Below, piece after piece: positions 37,181-50,020 of a DNA stretch of 64,000 nucleotides. The stretch comes from Sipunculus nudus. Lineage: Eukaryota; Annelida; Sipuncula; Golfingiida; Sipunculidae. The position numbers and the translations under genes are program-made. Location: positions 45,178,456 to 45,242,455 of the forward strand of contig CM049318.1 of NCBI GenBank assembly GCA_026874595.1. Reading direction: 5' to 3'. The number at the start of each line of letters is the position of its first letter. The stretch's first letter is position 1. Below the pieces are notes generated by a model that saw only the letters and a program-made list of their open reading frames with translations, was not told the DNA's origin and ran no database searches.

Positions 37181-40100
37181 ACGATCTTGTATTACGCGAA
37201 AACCGAGCTGATTTCGGCGAAAACGACGTTTGTAACAGGGTCTTAATGGCCTAATGAAGCTTCTAAAACGCTTCTTTCGCAATTTAAATCGGCCATTTTT
37301 GCACAAAACACGATCTTGTATTACGCGAAAACCGAGCTGATTTCGGCGAAAACACCGTTTGTAACAGGGTCTAAATGGCCTAATGAAGCTTCTAAAACGC
37401 TTCTCTCGCAATTTAAATCGGCCATTTTTGCACAAAACACGATCTTGTCTTACGCGAAAACCGAGCTGATTTCGGCGAAAACGACGTTTGTAACAGGGTC
37501 TAAATGGCCTAATGAAGCTTCTAAAACGCTTCTTTCGCAATTTAAATCGGCCATTTTTGCACAAAACACGATCTTGTATTACGCGAAAACCGAGCTGATT
37601 TCGGCGAAAACGACGTTTGTAACAGGGTCTAAATGGCCTAATGAAGCTTCTAAAACGCTTCTTTCGCAATTAAAATCGGCCATTTTTGCACAAAACACGA
37701 TCTTGTATTACGCGAAAACCGAGCTGATTTCGGCGAAAACGACGTTTGTAACAGGGTCTAAATCGGGTAATGAAGATCCTAAAAGGCTTCTATTACATCA
37801 GACAACAGCCGTTTTTGCCCAAAACACGATCTTGTATTACGCAAAACCGAGCTGATTTCGGCGAAAACGACGTTTGTAACAGGGTCTAAATGGCCTAATG
37901 AAGCTTCTAAAACGCTTCTTTCGCAATTTAAATCGGCCATTTTTGCACAAAACACGATCTTGTATTACGCGAAAACCGAGCTGATTTCGGCGAAAACGAC
38001 GTTTGTAACAGGGTCTAAATGGCCTAATGAAGCTTCTAAAACGCTTCTTTCGCAATTTAAATCGGCCATTTTGCACAAAACACGATCTTGTATTACGCGA
38101 AAACCGAGCTGATTTCGGCGAAAACGACGTTTGTAACAGGGTCTAAATGGCCTAATGAAGCTTCTAAAACGCTTCTTTCGCAATTTAAATCGGCCATTTT
38201 TGCACAAAACACGATCTTGTATTACGCGAAAACCGAGCTGATTTCGGCGAAAACGACGTTTGTAACAGGGTCTAAATGGCCTAATGAAGCTTCTAAAACG
38301 CTTCTTTTGCAATTTAAATCGGCCATTTTTGCACAAAACACGATCTTGTATTACGCGAAAACCGAGCTGATTTGGGCGAAAACGACGTTTGTAACAGGGT
38401 CTAAATGGCCTAATGAAGCTTCTAAAACGCTTCTTTCGCAATTTAAATCGGCCATTTTTGCACAAAACACGATCTTGTATTACGCGAAAACCGAGCTGAT
38501 TTCGGCGAAAACGACGTTTGTAACAGGGTCTAAATGGCCTAATGAAGCTTCTAAAACGCTTCTTTCGCAATTTAAATCGGCCATTTTTGCACAAAACACG
38601 ATCTTGTATTACGCGAAAACCGAGCTGATTTCGGCGAAAACGACGTTTGTAACAGGGTCTAAATGGCCTAATGAAGCTTCTAAAACGCTTCTTTCGCATT
38701 TTAAATCGGCCATTTTTGCACAAAACACGATCTTGTATTACGCGAAAACCGAGCTGATTTCGGCGAAAACGACGTTTGTAACAGGGTCTAAATGGCCTAA
38801 TGAAGCTTCTAAAACGCATCTTTCGCAATTTAAATCGGCCATTTTTGCACAAAACACGATCTTGTATTACGCGAAAACCGAGCTGATTTCGGCGAAAACG
38901 ACGTTTGTAACAGGGTCTAAATGGCCTAATGAAGCTTCTAAAACGCTTCTTTCGCAATTTAAATCGGCCATTTTTGCACAAAACACGATCTTGTATTACG
39001 CGAAAACCGAGCTGATTTCGGCGAAAACGACGTTTGTAACAGGGTCTAAATGGCCTAATGAAGCTTCTAAAACGCTTCTTTCGCAATTTAAATCGGCCAT
39101 TTTTGCACAAAACACGATCTTGTATTACGCGAAAACCGAGCTGATTTCGGCGAAAACGACGTTTGTAACAGGGTCTAAATGGCCTAATGAAGCGTCTAAA
39201 ACGCTTCTTTCGCAATTTAAATCGGCCATTTTTGCACAAAACACGATCTTGTATTACGCGAAAACCGAGCTGATTTCGGCGAAAACGACGTTTGTAACAG
39301 GGTCTTAATGGCCTAATGAAGCTTCTAAAACGCTTCTTTCGCAATTTAAATCGGCCATTTTTGCACAAAACACGATCTTGTATTACGCGAAAACCGAGCT
39401 GATTTCGGCGAAAACGACGTTTGTAACAGGGTCTAAATGGCCTAATGAAGCTTCTAAAACGCTTCTTTCGCAATTTAAATCGGCCATTTTTGCACAAAAC
39501 ACGATCTTGTATTACGCGAAAACCGAGCTGATTTCGGCGAAAACGACGTTTGTAACAGGGTCTTAATGGCCTAATGAAGCTTCTAAAACGCTTCTTTCGC
39601 AATTTAAATCGGCCATTTTTGCACAAAACACGATCTTGTATTACGCGAAAACCGAGCTGATTTCGGCGAAAACGACGATTGTAACAGGGTCTAAATGGCC
39701 TAATGAAGCTTTTAAACGCTTCTTTCGCAATTTAAATCGGCCATTTTTGCACAAAACACGATCTTGTATTAAGCGAAAACCGAGCTGATTTCGGCGAAAA
39801 CGACGTTTGTAACAGGGTCTAAATGGCCTAATGAAGCTTCTAAAACGCTTCTTTCGCAATTTAAATCGGCCATTTTTTCACAAAACACGATCTTGTATTA
39901 CGCGAAAACCGAGCTGATTTCGGCGAAAACGACGTTTGTAACAGGGTCTAAATGGCCTAATGAAGCTTCTAAAACGCTTCTTTCGCAATTTAAATCGGCC
40001 ATTTTTTCACAAAACACGATCTTGTATTACGCGAAAACCGAGCTGATTTCGGCGAAAACGACGTTTGTAACAGGGTCTAAATGGCCTAATGAAGCTTCTA

Positions 40101-41999
40101 AAACGCTTCTTTCGCAATTTAAATCGGTCATTTTTGCACAAAACACGATCTTGTATTACGCGAAAACCGAGCTGATTTCGGCGAAAACGACGTTTGTAAC
40201 AGGGTCTAAATGGCCTAATGAGGCTTCTAAAACGCTTCTTTCGCAATTTAAATCGGCCATTTTTGCACAAAACATGATCTTGTATTACGCGAAAACCGAG
40301 CTGATTTGGGCGAAAACGACGTTTGTAACAGGGTCTAAATGGCCTAATGAAGCTTCTAAAACGCTTCTTTCGCAATTTAAATCGGCCATTTTTGTACAAA
40401 ACACGATCTTGTATTACGCGAAAACCGAGCTGATTTCGGCCAAAACGACGTTTGTAACAGGGTCTAAATGGCCTAATGAAGCTTCTAAAACACTTCTTTC
40501 GCAATTTAAATCGGCCATTTTTGCACAAAACACGATCTTGTATTACGCGAAAACCGAGCTGATTTCGGCGAAAACGACGTTTGTAACAGGGTCTTAATGG
40601 CCTAATGAAGCTTCTAAAACGCTTCTTTCGCAATTTAAATCGGCCATTTTTGCACAAAACACGATCTTGTATTACGCGAAAACCGAGCTGATTTCGGCGA
40701 AAACGACGTTTGTAACAGGGTCTAAATGGCCTAATGAAGCTTCTAAAACGCTTCTTTCGCAATTTAAATCGGCCATTTTTGCACAAAACACGATCTTGTA
40801 TTACGCGAAAACCGAGCTGATTTCGGCGAAAACGACGTTTGTAACAGGGTCTAAATGGCCTAATGAAGCTTCTAAAACGCTTCTTTCGCAATTTAAATCG
40901 GCCATTTTTGCACAAAACACGATCTTGTATTACGCGAAAACCGAGCTGATTTCGGCGAAAACGACGTTTGTAACAGGGTCTAAATGGCCTAATGAAGCTT
41001 CTAAAACGCTTCTTTCGCAATTTAAATCGGCCATTTTTGCACAAAACACGATCTTGTATTACGCGAAAACCGAGCTGATTTCGGCGAAAACGACGTTTGT
41101 AACAGGGTCTAAATGGCCTAATGAAGCTTCTAAAACGCTTCTTTCGCAATTTAAATCGGCCATTTTTGCACAAAACACGATCTTGTATCACGCGAAAACC
41201 GAGCTGATTTCGGCGAAAACGACGTTTGTAACAGGGTCTAAATGGCCTAATGAAGCTTCTAAAACGCTTCTTTCGCAATTAAAATCGGCCATTTTTGCAC
41301 AAAACACGATCTTGTATTACGCGAAAACCGAGCTGATTTCGGCGAAAACGACGTTTGTAACAGGGTCTAAATGGCCTAATGAAGCTTCTAAAACGCTTCT
41401 TTCGCAATTTAAATCGGCCATTTTTGCACAAAACACGATCTTGTATTACGCGAAAACCGAGCTGATTTCGGCGAAAACGACGTTTGTAACAGGGTCTTAA
41501 TGGCCTAATGAAGCTTCTAAAACGCTTCTTTCGCAATTTAAATCGGCCATTTTTGCACAAAACACGATCTTGTATTACGCGAAAACCGAGCTGATTTCGG
41601 CGAAAACGACGTTTGTAACAGGGTCTAAATGGCCTAATGAAGCTTCTAAAACGCTTCTTTCGCAATTTAAATCGGCCATTTTTGCACAAAACACGATCTT
41701 GTATTACGCGAAAACCGAGCTGATTTCGGCGAAAACGACGTTTGTAACAGGGTCTAAATGGCCTAATGAAGCTTCTAAAACGCTTCTTTCGCAATTTAAA
41801 TCGGCCATTTTTGCACAAAACACGATCTTGTATTACGCGAAAACCGAGCTGATTTCGGCGAAAACGACGTTTGTAACAGGGTCTAAATGGCCTAATGAAG
41901 CTTCTAAAACGCTTCTTTCGCAATTTAAATCGGCCATTTTTGCACAAAACACGATCTTGTATTACGCGAAAACCGAGCTGATTTCGGCGAAAACGACGT
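37181..41999 (-). repeat. Satellite stretch without a clear higher-order period
   Basis: About 37 monomers lie here, including diverged copy 4. Scattered markers are aacaccg near 37351 (also near 31147), cttctctcg near 37402, cttgtctta near 37446, a one-base deletion near 38068, gatttgggc near 38372, cttaatgg at 39304 and 39563, the cgattg plus ttttaaacgc monomer at 39677-39720, attaagcg near 39769, ttttttcac near 39875 and 40005, ttgtacaaaac near 40392 and tatcacgcg near 41187. I see no gene and could not find a consistent internal period by eye. Confidence 0.75.
37762..37851 (-). repeat. Strongly diverged monomer, copy 4 (arm B)
   Basis: This is the reverse complement of the diverged segment, from atcgggtaatgaag to tacgcaaaaccgag, with the same one-base deletion in the cgcaaaaccg part. 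Unlike the other five copies, the neighbouring monomer has the standard gtaacagg instead of gtaccagg, so this copy has a different immediate context. Confidence 0.9.
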
Positions 42000-44505
42000 T
42001 TGTAACAGGGTCTAAATGGCCTAATGAAGCTTCTAAAACGCTTCTTTCGCAATTTAAATCGGTCATTTTTGCACAAAACACGATCTTGTATTACGCGAAA
42101 ACCGAGCTGATTTCGGCGAAAACGACGTTTGTAACAGGGTCTAAATGGCCTAATGAAGCTTCTAAAACGCTTCTTTCGCAATTTAAATCGGTCATTTTTG
42201 CAAAAAACACGATCTTGTATTACGCGAAAACCGAGCTGATTTCGGCGAAAACGACGTTTGTAACAGGGTCTAAATGGCCTAATGAAGCTTCTAAAACGCT
42301 TCTTTCGCAATTTAAATCGGCCATTTTTGCACAAAACACGATCTTGTATTACGCGAAAACCGAGCTGATTTCGGCGAAAACGACGTTTGTAACAGGGTCT
42401 AAATGGCCTAATGAAGCTTCTAAAACGCTTCTTTCGCAATTTAAATCGGTCATTTTTGCACAAAACACGATCTTGTATTACGCGAAAACCGAGCTGATTT
42501 CGGCGAAAACGACGTTTGTAACAGGGTTAAATGGCCTAATGAAGCTTCTAAAACGCTTCTTTCGCAATTTAAATCGGCCATTTTTGCAAAAAACACGATC
42601 TTGTATTACGCGAAAACCGAGCTGATTTCGGCGAAAACGACGTTTGTAACAGGGTCTAAATGGCCTAATGAAGCTTCTAAAACGCTTCTTTCGCAATTTA
42701 AATCGGCCATTTTTGCACAAAACACGATCTTGTATTACGCGAAAACCGAGCTGATTTCGGCGAAAACGACGTTTGTAACAGGGTCTAAATCGGGTAATGA
42801 AGATCCTAAAAGGCTTCTATTACATCAGACAACAGCCGTTTTTGCCCAAAACACGATCTTGTATTACGCAAAACCGAGCTGATTTCGGCGAAAACGACGT
42901 TTGTACCAGGGTCTAAATGGCCTAATGAAGCTTCTAAAACGCTTCTTTCGCAATTTAAATCGGCCATTTTTGCACAAAACACGATCTTGTATTACGCGAA
43001 AACCGAGCTGATTTCGGCGAAAACGACGTTTGTAACAGGGTCTTAATGGCCTAATGAAGCTTCTAAAACGCTTCTTTCGCAATTTAAATCGGCCATTTTT
43101 GCACAAAACACGATCTTGTATTACGCGAAAACCGAGCTGATTTCGGCCAAAACGACGTTTGTAACAGGGTCTAAATGGCCTAATGAAGCTTCTAAAACGC
43201 TTCTTTCGCAATTTAAATCGGCCATTTTTGCACAAAATACGATCTTGTATTACGCGAAAACCGAGCTGATTTCGGCCAAAACGACGTTTGTAACAGGGTC
43301 TAAATGGCCTAATGAAGCTTCTAAAACGCTTCTTTCGCAATTTAAATCGGCCATTTTTGCACAAAACACGATCTTGTATTACGCGAAAACCGAGCTGATT
43401 TCGGCGAAAACGACGTTTGTAACAGGGTCTAAATGGCCTAATGAAGCTTCTAAAACGCTTCTTTCGCAATTTAAATCGGCCATTTTTGCACAAAACACGA
43501 TCTTGTATTACGCGAAAACCGAGCTGATTTCGGCCAAAACGACGTTTGTAACAGGGTCTTAATGGCCTAATGAAGCTTCTAAAACGCTTCTTTCGCAATT
43601 TAAATCGGCCATTTTTGCACAAAACACGATCTTGTATTACGCGAAAACCGAGCTGATTTCGGCGAAAACGACGTTTGTAACAGGGTCTAAATGGCCTAAG
43701 GAAGCTTCTAAAACGCTTCTTTCGCAATTTAAATCGGCCATTTTTGCACAAAACACGATCTTGTATTACGCGAAAACCGAGCTGATTTCGGCGAAAACGA
43801 CGTTTGTAACAGGGTCTAAATGGCCTAATGAAGCTTCTAAAACGCTTCTTTCGCAATTTAAATCGGCCATTTTTGCACAAAACACGATCTTGTATTACGC
43901 GAAAACCGAGCTGATTTCGGCGAAAACGACGTTTGTAACAGGGTCTTAATGGCCTAATGAAGCTTCTAAAACGCTTCTTTCGCAATTTAAATCGGCCATT
44001 TTTGCACAAAACACGATCTTGTATTACGCGAAAACCGAGCTGATTTCGGCGAAAACGACGTTTGTAACAGGGTCTTAATGGCCTAATGAAGCTTCTAAAA
44101 CGCTTCTTTCGCAATTTAAATCGGCCATTTTTGCACAAAACACGATCTTGTATTACGCGAAAACCGAGCTGATTTCGGCGAAAACGACGTTTGTAACAGG
44201 GTCTAAATGGCCTAATGAAGCTTCTAAAACGCTTCTTTCGCAATTTAAATCGGCCATTTTTGCACAAAACACGATCTTGTATTACGCGAAAACCGAGCTG
44301 ATTTCGGCGAAAACGACGTTTGTAACAGGGTCTAAATGGCCTAATGAAGCTTCTAAAACGCTTCTTTCGCAATTTAAATCGGCCATTTTTGCACAAAACA
44401 CGATCTTGTATTACGCGAAAACCGAGCTGATTTCGGCGAAAACGACGTTTGTAACAGGGTCTTAATGGCCTAATGAAGCTTCTAAAACGCTTCTTTCGCA
44501 ATTTA
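42000..44505 (-). repeat. 36-mer higher-order repeat (period 4643 bp), copy 1
   Basis: Markers recur 4642-4643 bp downstream: ggtcat at 42061 and about 42190, gcaaaaaac near 42200 and 42587, ggtcat near 42449, the diverged monomer at 42789, gtaccagg, ggccaaaacg near 43146 and 43275, aaatacgatc near 43237, cctaagg near 43698, and cttaatgg at about 43558, 43945, 44074 and 44461. A private one-base deletion (agggttaaatgg) near 42527 explains the one-base change in offset. Confidence 0.85.
42789..42878 (-). repeat. Strongly diverged monomer, copy 5 (arm B)
   Basis: This reverse-complement copy lies 5027 bp after copy 4 (39 monomers minus 4 bp). The adjacent monomer carries gtaccagg near 42903, the complement of the cctggtac marker in arm A, so the two-monomer association is conserved across both arms. 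Confidence 0.9.
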
Positions 44506-46641
44506 AATCGGTCATTTTTGCACAAAACACGATCTTGTATTACGCGAAAACCGAGCTGATTTCGGCGAAAACGACGTTTGTAACAGGGTCTAAATGGCCT
44601 AATGAAGCTTCTAAAACGCTTCTTTCGCAATTTAAATCGGCCATTTTTGCAAAAAACACGATCTTGTATTACGCGAAAACCGAGCTGATTTCGGCGAAAA
44701 CGACGTTTGTAACAGGGTCTAAATGGCCTAATGAAGTTTCTAAAACGCTTCTTTCGCAATTTAAATCGGCCATTTTTGCACAAAACACGATCTTGTATTA
44801 CGCGAAAACCGAGCTGATTTCGGCGAAAACGACGTTTGTAACAGGGACTAAATGGCCTAATGAAGCTTCTAAAACGCTTCTTTCGCAATTAAAATCGGCC
44901 ATTTTTGCACAAAACACGATCTTGTATTACGCGAAAACCGAGCTGATTTGGGCGAAAACGACGTTTGTAACAGGGTCTAAATGGCCTAATGAAGCTTCTA
45001 AAATGCTTCTTTCGCAATTTAAATCGGCCATTTTTGCACAAAACACGATCTTGTATTACGCGAAAACCGAGCTGATTTCGGCGAAAACGACGTTTGTAAC
45101 AGGGTCTAAATGGCCTAATGAAGCTTCTAAAACGCTTCTTTCGCAATTAAAATCGGCCATTTTTGCACAAAACACGATCTTGTATTACGCGAAAACCGAG
45201 CTGATTTCGGCGAAAACGACGTTTGTAACAGGGTCTAAATGGCCTAATGAAGCTTCTAAAACGCTTCTTTCGCAATTTAAATCGGCCATTTTTGCACAAA
45301 ACACGATCTTGTATTACGCGAAAACCGAGCTGATTTCGGCGAAAACGACGTTTGTAACAGGGTCTAAATGGCCTAATGAAGCTTCTAAAACGCTTCTTTC
45401 GCAATTTAAATCGGCCATTTTTGCACAAAACACGATCTTGTATTACGCGAAAACCGAGCTGATTTGGGCGAAAACGACGTTTGTAACAGGGTCTAAATGG
45501 CCTAATGAAGCTTCTAAAACGCTTCTTTCGCAATTTAAATCGGCCATTTTTGCACAAAACACGATCTTGTATTACGCGAAAACCGAGCTGATTTCGGCGA
45601 AAACGACGTTTGTAACAGGGTCTAAATGGCCTAATGAAGCTTCTAAAACGCTTCTTTCGCAATTTAAATCGGCCATTTTTGCACAAAACACGATCTTGTA
45701 TTACGCGAAAACCGAGCTGATTTCGGCGAAAACGACGTTTGTAACAGGGTTTAAATGGCCTAATGAAGCTTCTAAAACGCTTCTTTCGCAATTTAAATCG
45801 GCCATTTTTGCACAAAACACGATCTTGTATTACGCGAAAACCGAGCTGATTTCGGCGAAAACGACGTTTGTAACAGGGTCTAAATGGCCTAATGAAGCTT
45901 CTAAAACGCTTCTTTCGCAATTTAAATCGGCCATTTTTGCACAAAACACGATCTTGTATTACGCGAAAACCGAGCTGATTTCGGCGAAAACGACGTTTGT
46001 AACAGGGTCTAAATGGCCTAATGAAGCTTCTAAAACGCTTCTTTCGCAATTTAAATCGGCCATTTTTGCACAAAACACGATCTTGTATTACGCGAAAACC
46101 GAGCTGATTTCGGCGAAAACGACGTTTGTAACAGGGTCTAAAAAGCCTAATGAAGCTTCTAAAACGCTTCTTTCGCAATTTAAATCGGCCATTTTTGCAC
46201 AAAACACGATCTTGTATTACGCGAAAACCGAGCTGATTTCGGCGAAAACGACGTTTGTAACAGGGTCTAAATGGCCTAATGAAGCTTCTAAAACGCTTCT
46301 TTCGCAATTTAAATCGGCCATTTTTGCACAAAACACGATCTTGTATTACGCGAAAACCGAGCTGATTTCGGCGAAAAAAACGTTTGTAACAGGGTCTTAA
46401 TGGCCTAATGAAGCTTCTAAAACGCTTCTTTCGCAATTTAAATCGGCCATTTTTGCACAAAACACGATCTTGTATTACGCGAAAACCGAGCTGATTTCGG
46501 CGAAAACGACGTTTGTAACAGGGTCTAAATGGCCCAATGAAGCTTCTAAAACGCTTCTTTCGCAATTTAAATCGGCCATTTTTGCACAAAACACGCTCTT
46601 GTATTACGCGAAAACCGAGCTGATTTCGGCGAAAACGACGT
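44506..46641 (-). repeat. Variant-rich satellite segment, parent of the 19-mer block
   Basis: An ordered variant series runs ggtcat (about 44511), gcaaaaaacac (about 44651), gaagtttc (44737), gggacta (44844), gatttgggc (44946 and 45463), aaaatgctt (about 45002), aattaaaatc (about 45145), gggtttaaa (45747), aaaaagcc (about 46141), gaaaaaaacg (about 46375), cccaatg (46532) and cacgctc (46590). Much of this series returns twice, in the same order, in the low-quality block at 51.4-55.8 kb. Confidence 0.8.
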
Positions 46642-49148
46642 TTGTAACAGGGTCTAAATGGCCTAATGAAGCTTCTAAAACGCTTCTTTCGCAATTTAAA
46701 TCGGTCATTTTTGCACAAAACACGATCTTGTATTACGCGAAAACCGAGCTGATTTCGGCGAAAACGACGTTTGTAACAGGGTCTAAATGGCCTAATGAAG
46801 CTTCTAAAACGCTTCTTTCGCAATTTAAATCGGTCATTTTTGCAAAAAACACGATCTTGTATTACGCGAAAACCGAGCTGATTTCGGCGAAAACGACGTT
46901 TGTAACAGGGTCTAAATGGCCTAATGAAGCTTCTAAAACGCTTCTTTCGCAATTTAAATCGGCCATTTTTGCACAAAACACGATCTTGTATTACGCGAAA
47001 ACCGAGCTGATTTCGGCGAAAACGACGTTTGTAACAGGGTCTAAATGGCCTAATGAAGCTTCTAAAACGCTTCTTTCGCAATTTAAATCGGTCATTTTTG
47101 CACAAAACACGATCTTGTATTACGCGAAAACCGAGCTGATTTCGGCGAAAACGACGTTTGTAACAGGGTCTAAATGGCCTAATGAAGCTTCTAAAACGCT
47201 TCTTTCGCAATTTAAATCGGCCATTTTTGCAAAAAACACGATCTTGTATTACGCGAAAACCGAGCTGATTTCGGCGAAAACGACGTTTGTAACAGGGTCT
47301 AAATGGCCTAATGAAGCTTCTAAAACGCTTCTTTCGCAATTTAAATCGGCCATTTTTGCACAAAACACGATCTTGTATTACGCGAAAACCGAGCTGATTT
47401 CGGCGAAAACGACGTTTGTAACAGGGTCTAAATCGGGTAATGAAGATCCTAAAAGGCTTCTATTACATCAGACAACAGCCGTTTTTGCCCAAAACACGAT
47501 CTTGTATTACGCAAAACCGAGCTGATTTCGGCGAAAACGACGTTTGTACCAGGGTCTAAATGGCCTAATGAAGCTTCTAAAACGCTTCTTTCGCAATTTA
47601 AATCGGCCATTTTTGCACAAAACACGATCTTATATTACGCGAAAACCGAGCTGATTTCGGCGAAAACAACGTTTGTAACAGGGTCTTAATGGCCTAATGA
47701 AGCTTCTAAAACGCTTCTTTCGCAATTTAAATCGGCCATTTTTGCACAAAACACGATCTTGTATTACGCGAAAACCGAGCTGATTTCGGCCAAAACGACG
47801 TTTGTAACAGGGTCTAAATGGCCTAATGAAGCTTCTAAAACGCTTCTTTCGCAATTTAAATCGGCCATTTTTGCACAAAATACGATCTTGTATTACGCGA
47901 AAACCGAGCTGATTTCGGCCAAAACGACGTTTGTAACAGGGTCTAAATGGCCTAATGAAGCTTCTAAAACGCTTCTTTCGCAATTTAAATCGGCCATTTT
48001 TGCACAAAACACGATCTTGTATTACGCGAAAACCGAGCTGATTTCGGCGAAAACGACGTTTGTAACAGGGTCTAAATGGCCTAATGAAGCTTCTAAAACG
48101 CTTCTTTCGCAATTTAAATCGGCCATTTTTGCACAAAACACGATCTTGTATTACGCGAAAACCGAGCTGATTTCGGCCAAAACGACGTTTGTAACAGGGT
48201 CTTAATGGCCTAATGAAGCTTCTAAAACGCTTCTTTCGCAATTTAAATCGGCCATTTTTGCACAAAACACGATCTTGTATTACGCGAAAACCGAGCTGAT
48301 TTCGGCGAAAACGACGTTTGTAACAGGGTCTAAATGGCCTAAGGAAGCTTCTAAAACGCTTCTTTCGCAATTTAAATCGGCCATTTTTGCACAAAACACG
48401 ATCTTGTATTACGCGAAAACCGAGCTGATTTCGGCGAAAACGACGTTTGTAACAGGGTCTAAATGGCCTAATGAAGCTTCTAAAACGCTTCTTTCGCAAT
48501 TTAAATCGGCCATTTTTGCACAAAACACGATCTTGTATTACGCGAAAACCGAGCTGATTTCGGCGAAAACGACGTTTGTAACAGGGTCTTAATGGCCTAA
48601 TGAAGCTTCTAAAACGCTTCTTTCGCAATTTAAATCGGCCATTTTTGCACAAAACACGATCTTGTATTACGCGAAAACCGAGCTGATTTCGGCGAAAACG
48701 ACGTTTGTAACAGGGTCTTAATGGCCTAATGAAGCTTCTAAAACGCTTCTTTCGCAATTTAAATCGGCCATTTTTGCACAAAACACGATCTTGTATTACG
48801 CGAAAACCGAGCTGATTTCGGCGAAAACGACGTTTGTAACAGGGTCTAAATGGCCTAATGAAGCTTCTAAAACGCTTCTTTCGCAATTTAAATCGGCCAT
48901 TTTTGCACAAAACACGATCTTGTATTACGCGAAAACCGAGCTGATTTCGGCGAAAACGACGTTTGTAACAGGGTCTAAATGGCCTAATGAAGCTTCTAAA
49001 ACGCTTCTTTCGCAATTTAAATCGGCCATTTTTGCACAAAACACGATCTTGTATTACGCGAAAACCGAGCTGATTTCGGCGAAAACGACGTTTGTAACAG
49101 GGTCTTAATGGCCTAATGAAGCTTCTAAAACGCTTCTTTCGCAATTTA
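46642..49148 (-). repeat. 36-mer higher-order repeat (period 4643 bp), copy 2
   Basis: This is the second copy of 42000-44505: ggtcat at 46703, gcaaaaaac near 46843 and 47230, ggtcat at about 47091, the diverged monomer at 47432, gtaccagg near 47546, aaatacgatc near 47880, cctaagg near 48341, and cttaatgg at about 48201, 48588, 48717 and 49104. Two private changes near 47631 (cttatatta) and 47667 (aaaacaacg) separate it from copy 1. Confidence 0.85.
47432..47521 (-). repeat. Strongly diverged monomer, copy 6 (arm B)
   Basis: This copy lies 4643 bp after copy 5, the period of the 36-mer higher-order repeat, and keeps the adjacent gtaccagg marker near 47546. It is otherwise the same diverged unit. 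Confidence 0.9.
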
Positions 49149-50020
49149 AATCGGCCTTTTTTGCACAAAACACGATCTTGTATTACGCGAAAACCGAGCT
49201 GATTTCGGCGAAAACGACGTTTGTAACAGGGTCTAAATGGCCTAATGAAGCTTCTAAAACGCTTCTTTCGCAATTTAAATCGGCCATTTTTGCACAAAAC
49301 ACGATCTTGTATTACGCGAAAACCGAGCTGATTTCGGCGAAAACGACGATTGTAACAGGGTCTAAATGGCCTAATGAAGCTTTTAAACGCTTCTTTCGCA
49401 ATTTAAATCGGCCATTTTTGCACAAAACACGATCTTGTATTACGCGAAAACCGAGCTGATTTCGGCGAAAACGACGTTTGTAACAGGGTCTAAATGGCCT
49501 AATGAAGCTTCTAAAACGCTTCTTTCGCAATTTAAATCGGCCATTTTTTCACAAAACACGATCTTGTATTACGCGAAAACCGAGCTGATTTCGGCGAAAA
49601 CGACGTTGTAACAGGGTCCTAAATGGCCTAATGAAGCTCTAAAACGCGTCTTTCGCAATTTAAATCGGTCATTTTTGCACAAAACACGATCTTGTATTAC
49701 GCGAAAACCGAGCTGATTTCGGCGAAAACGACGTTTGTAACAGGGTCTAAATGGCCTAATGAAGCTTCTAAAACGCTTCTTTCGCAATTTAAATCGGCCA
49801 TTTTTGCACAAAACACGATCTTGTATTACGCGAAAACCGAGCTGATTTCGGCGAAAACGACGTTTGTAACAGGGTCTAAATGGCCTAATGAAGCTTCTAA
49901 AACGCTTCTTTCGCAATTTAATCGGTCATTTTTGCACAAAACACGATCTTGTATTACGCGAAAACCGAGCTGATTCGGCGAAAACGACGTTTGTAACAGG
50001 GTCTAAATGCCTAATGAAGC
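48340..50020 (-). repeat. Mirror-image counterpart of the left edge of arm A
   Basis: Position x in about 1-1680 corresponds to 50022 - x here. Clear pairs are TTTAAA 635-640 with 49382-49387, the A6 run 860-865 with T6 49157-49162, and TTAAG at 914, 1301 and 1430 with CTTAA ending at 49108, 48721 and 48592. gaccgat at 351 matches ggtca near 49668. Beyond about 49600 the match is blurred by indels but still followable to the ggtcat near 49924, which pairs with gacc near 92. It overlaps the 36-mer copy 2 and the start of the low-quality block. Confidence 0.8.
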
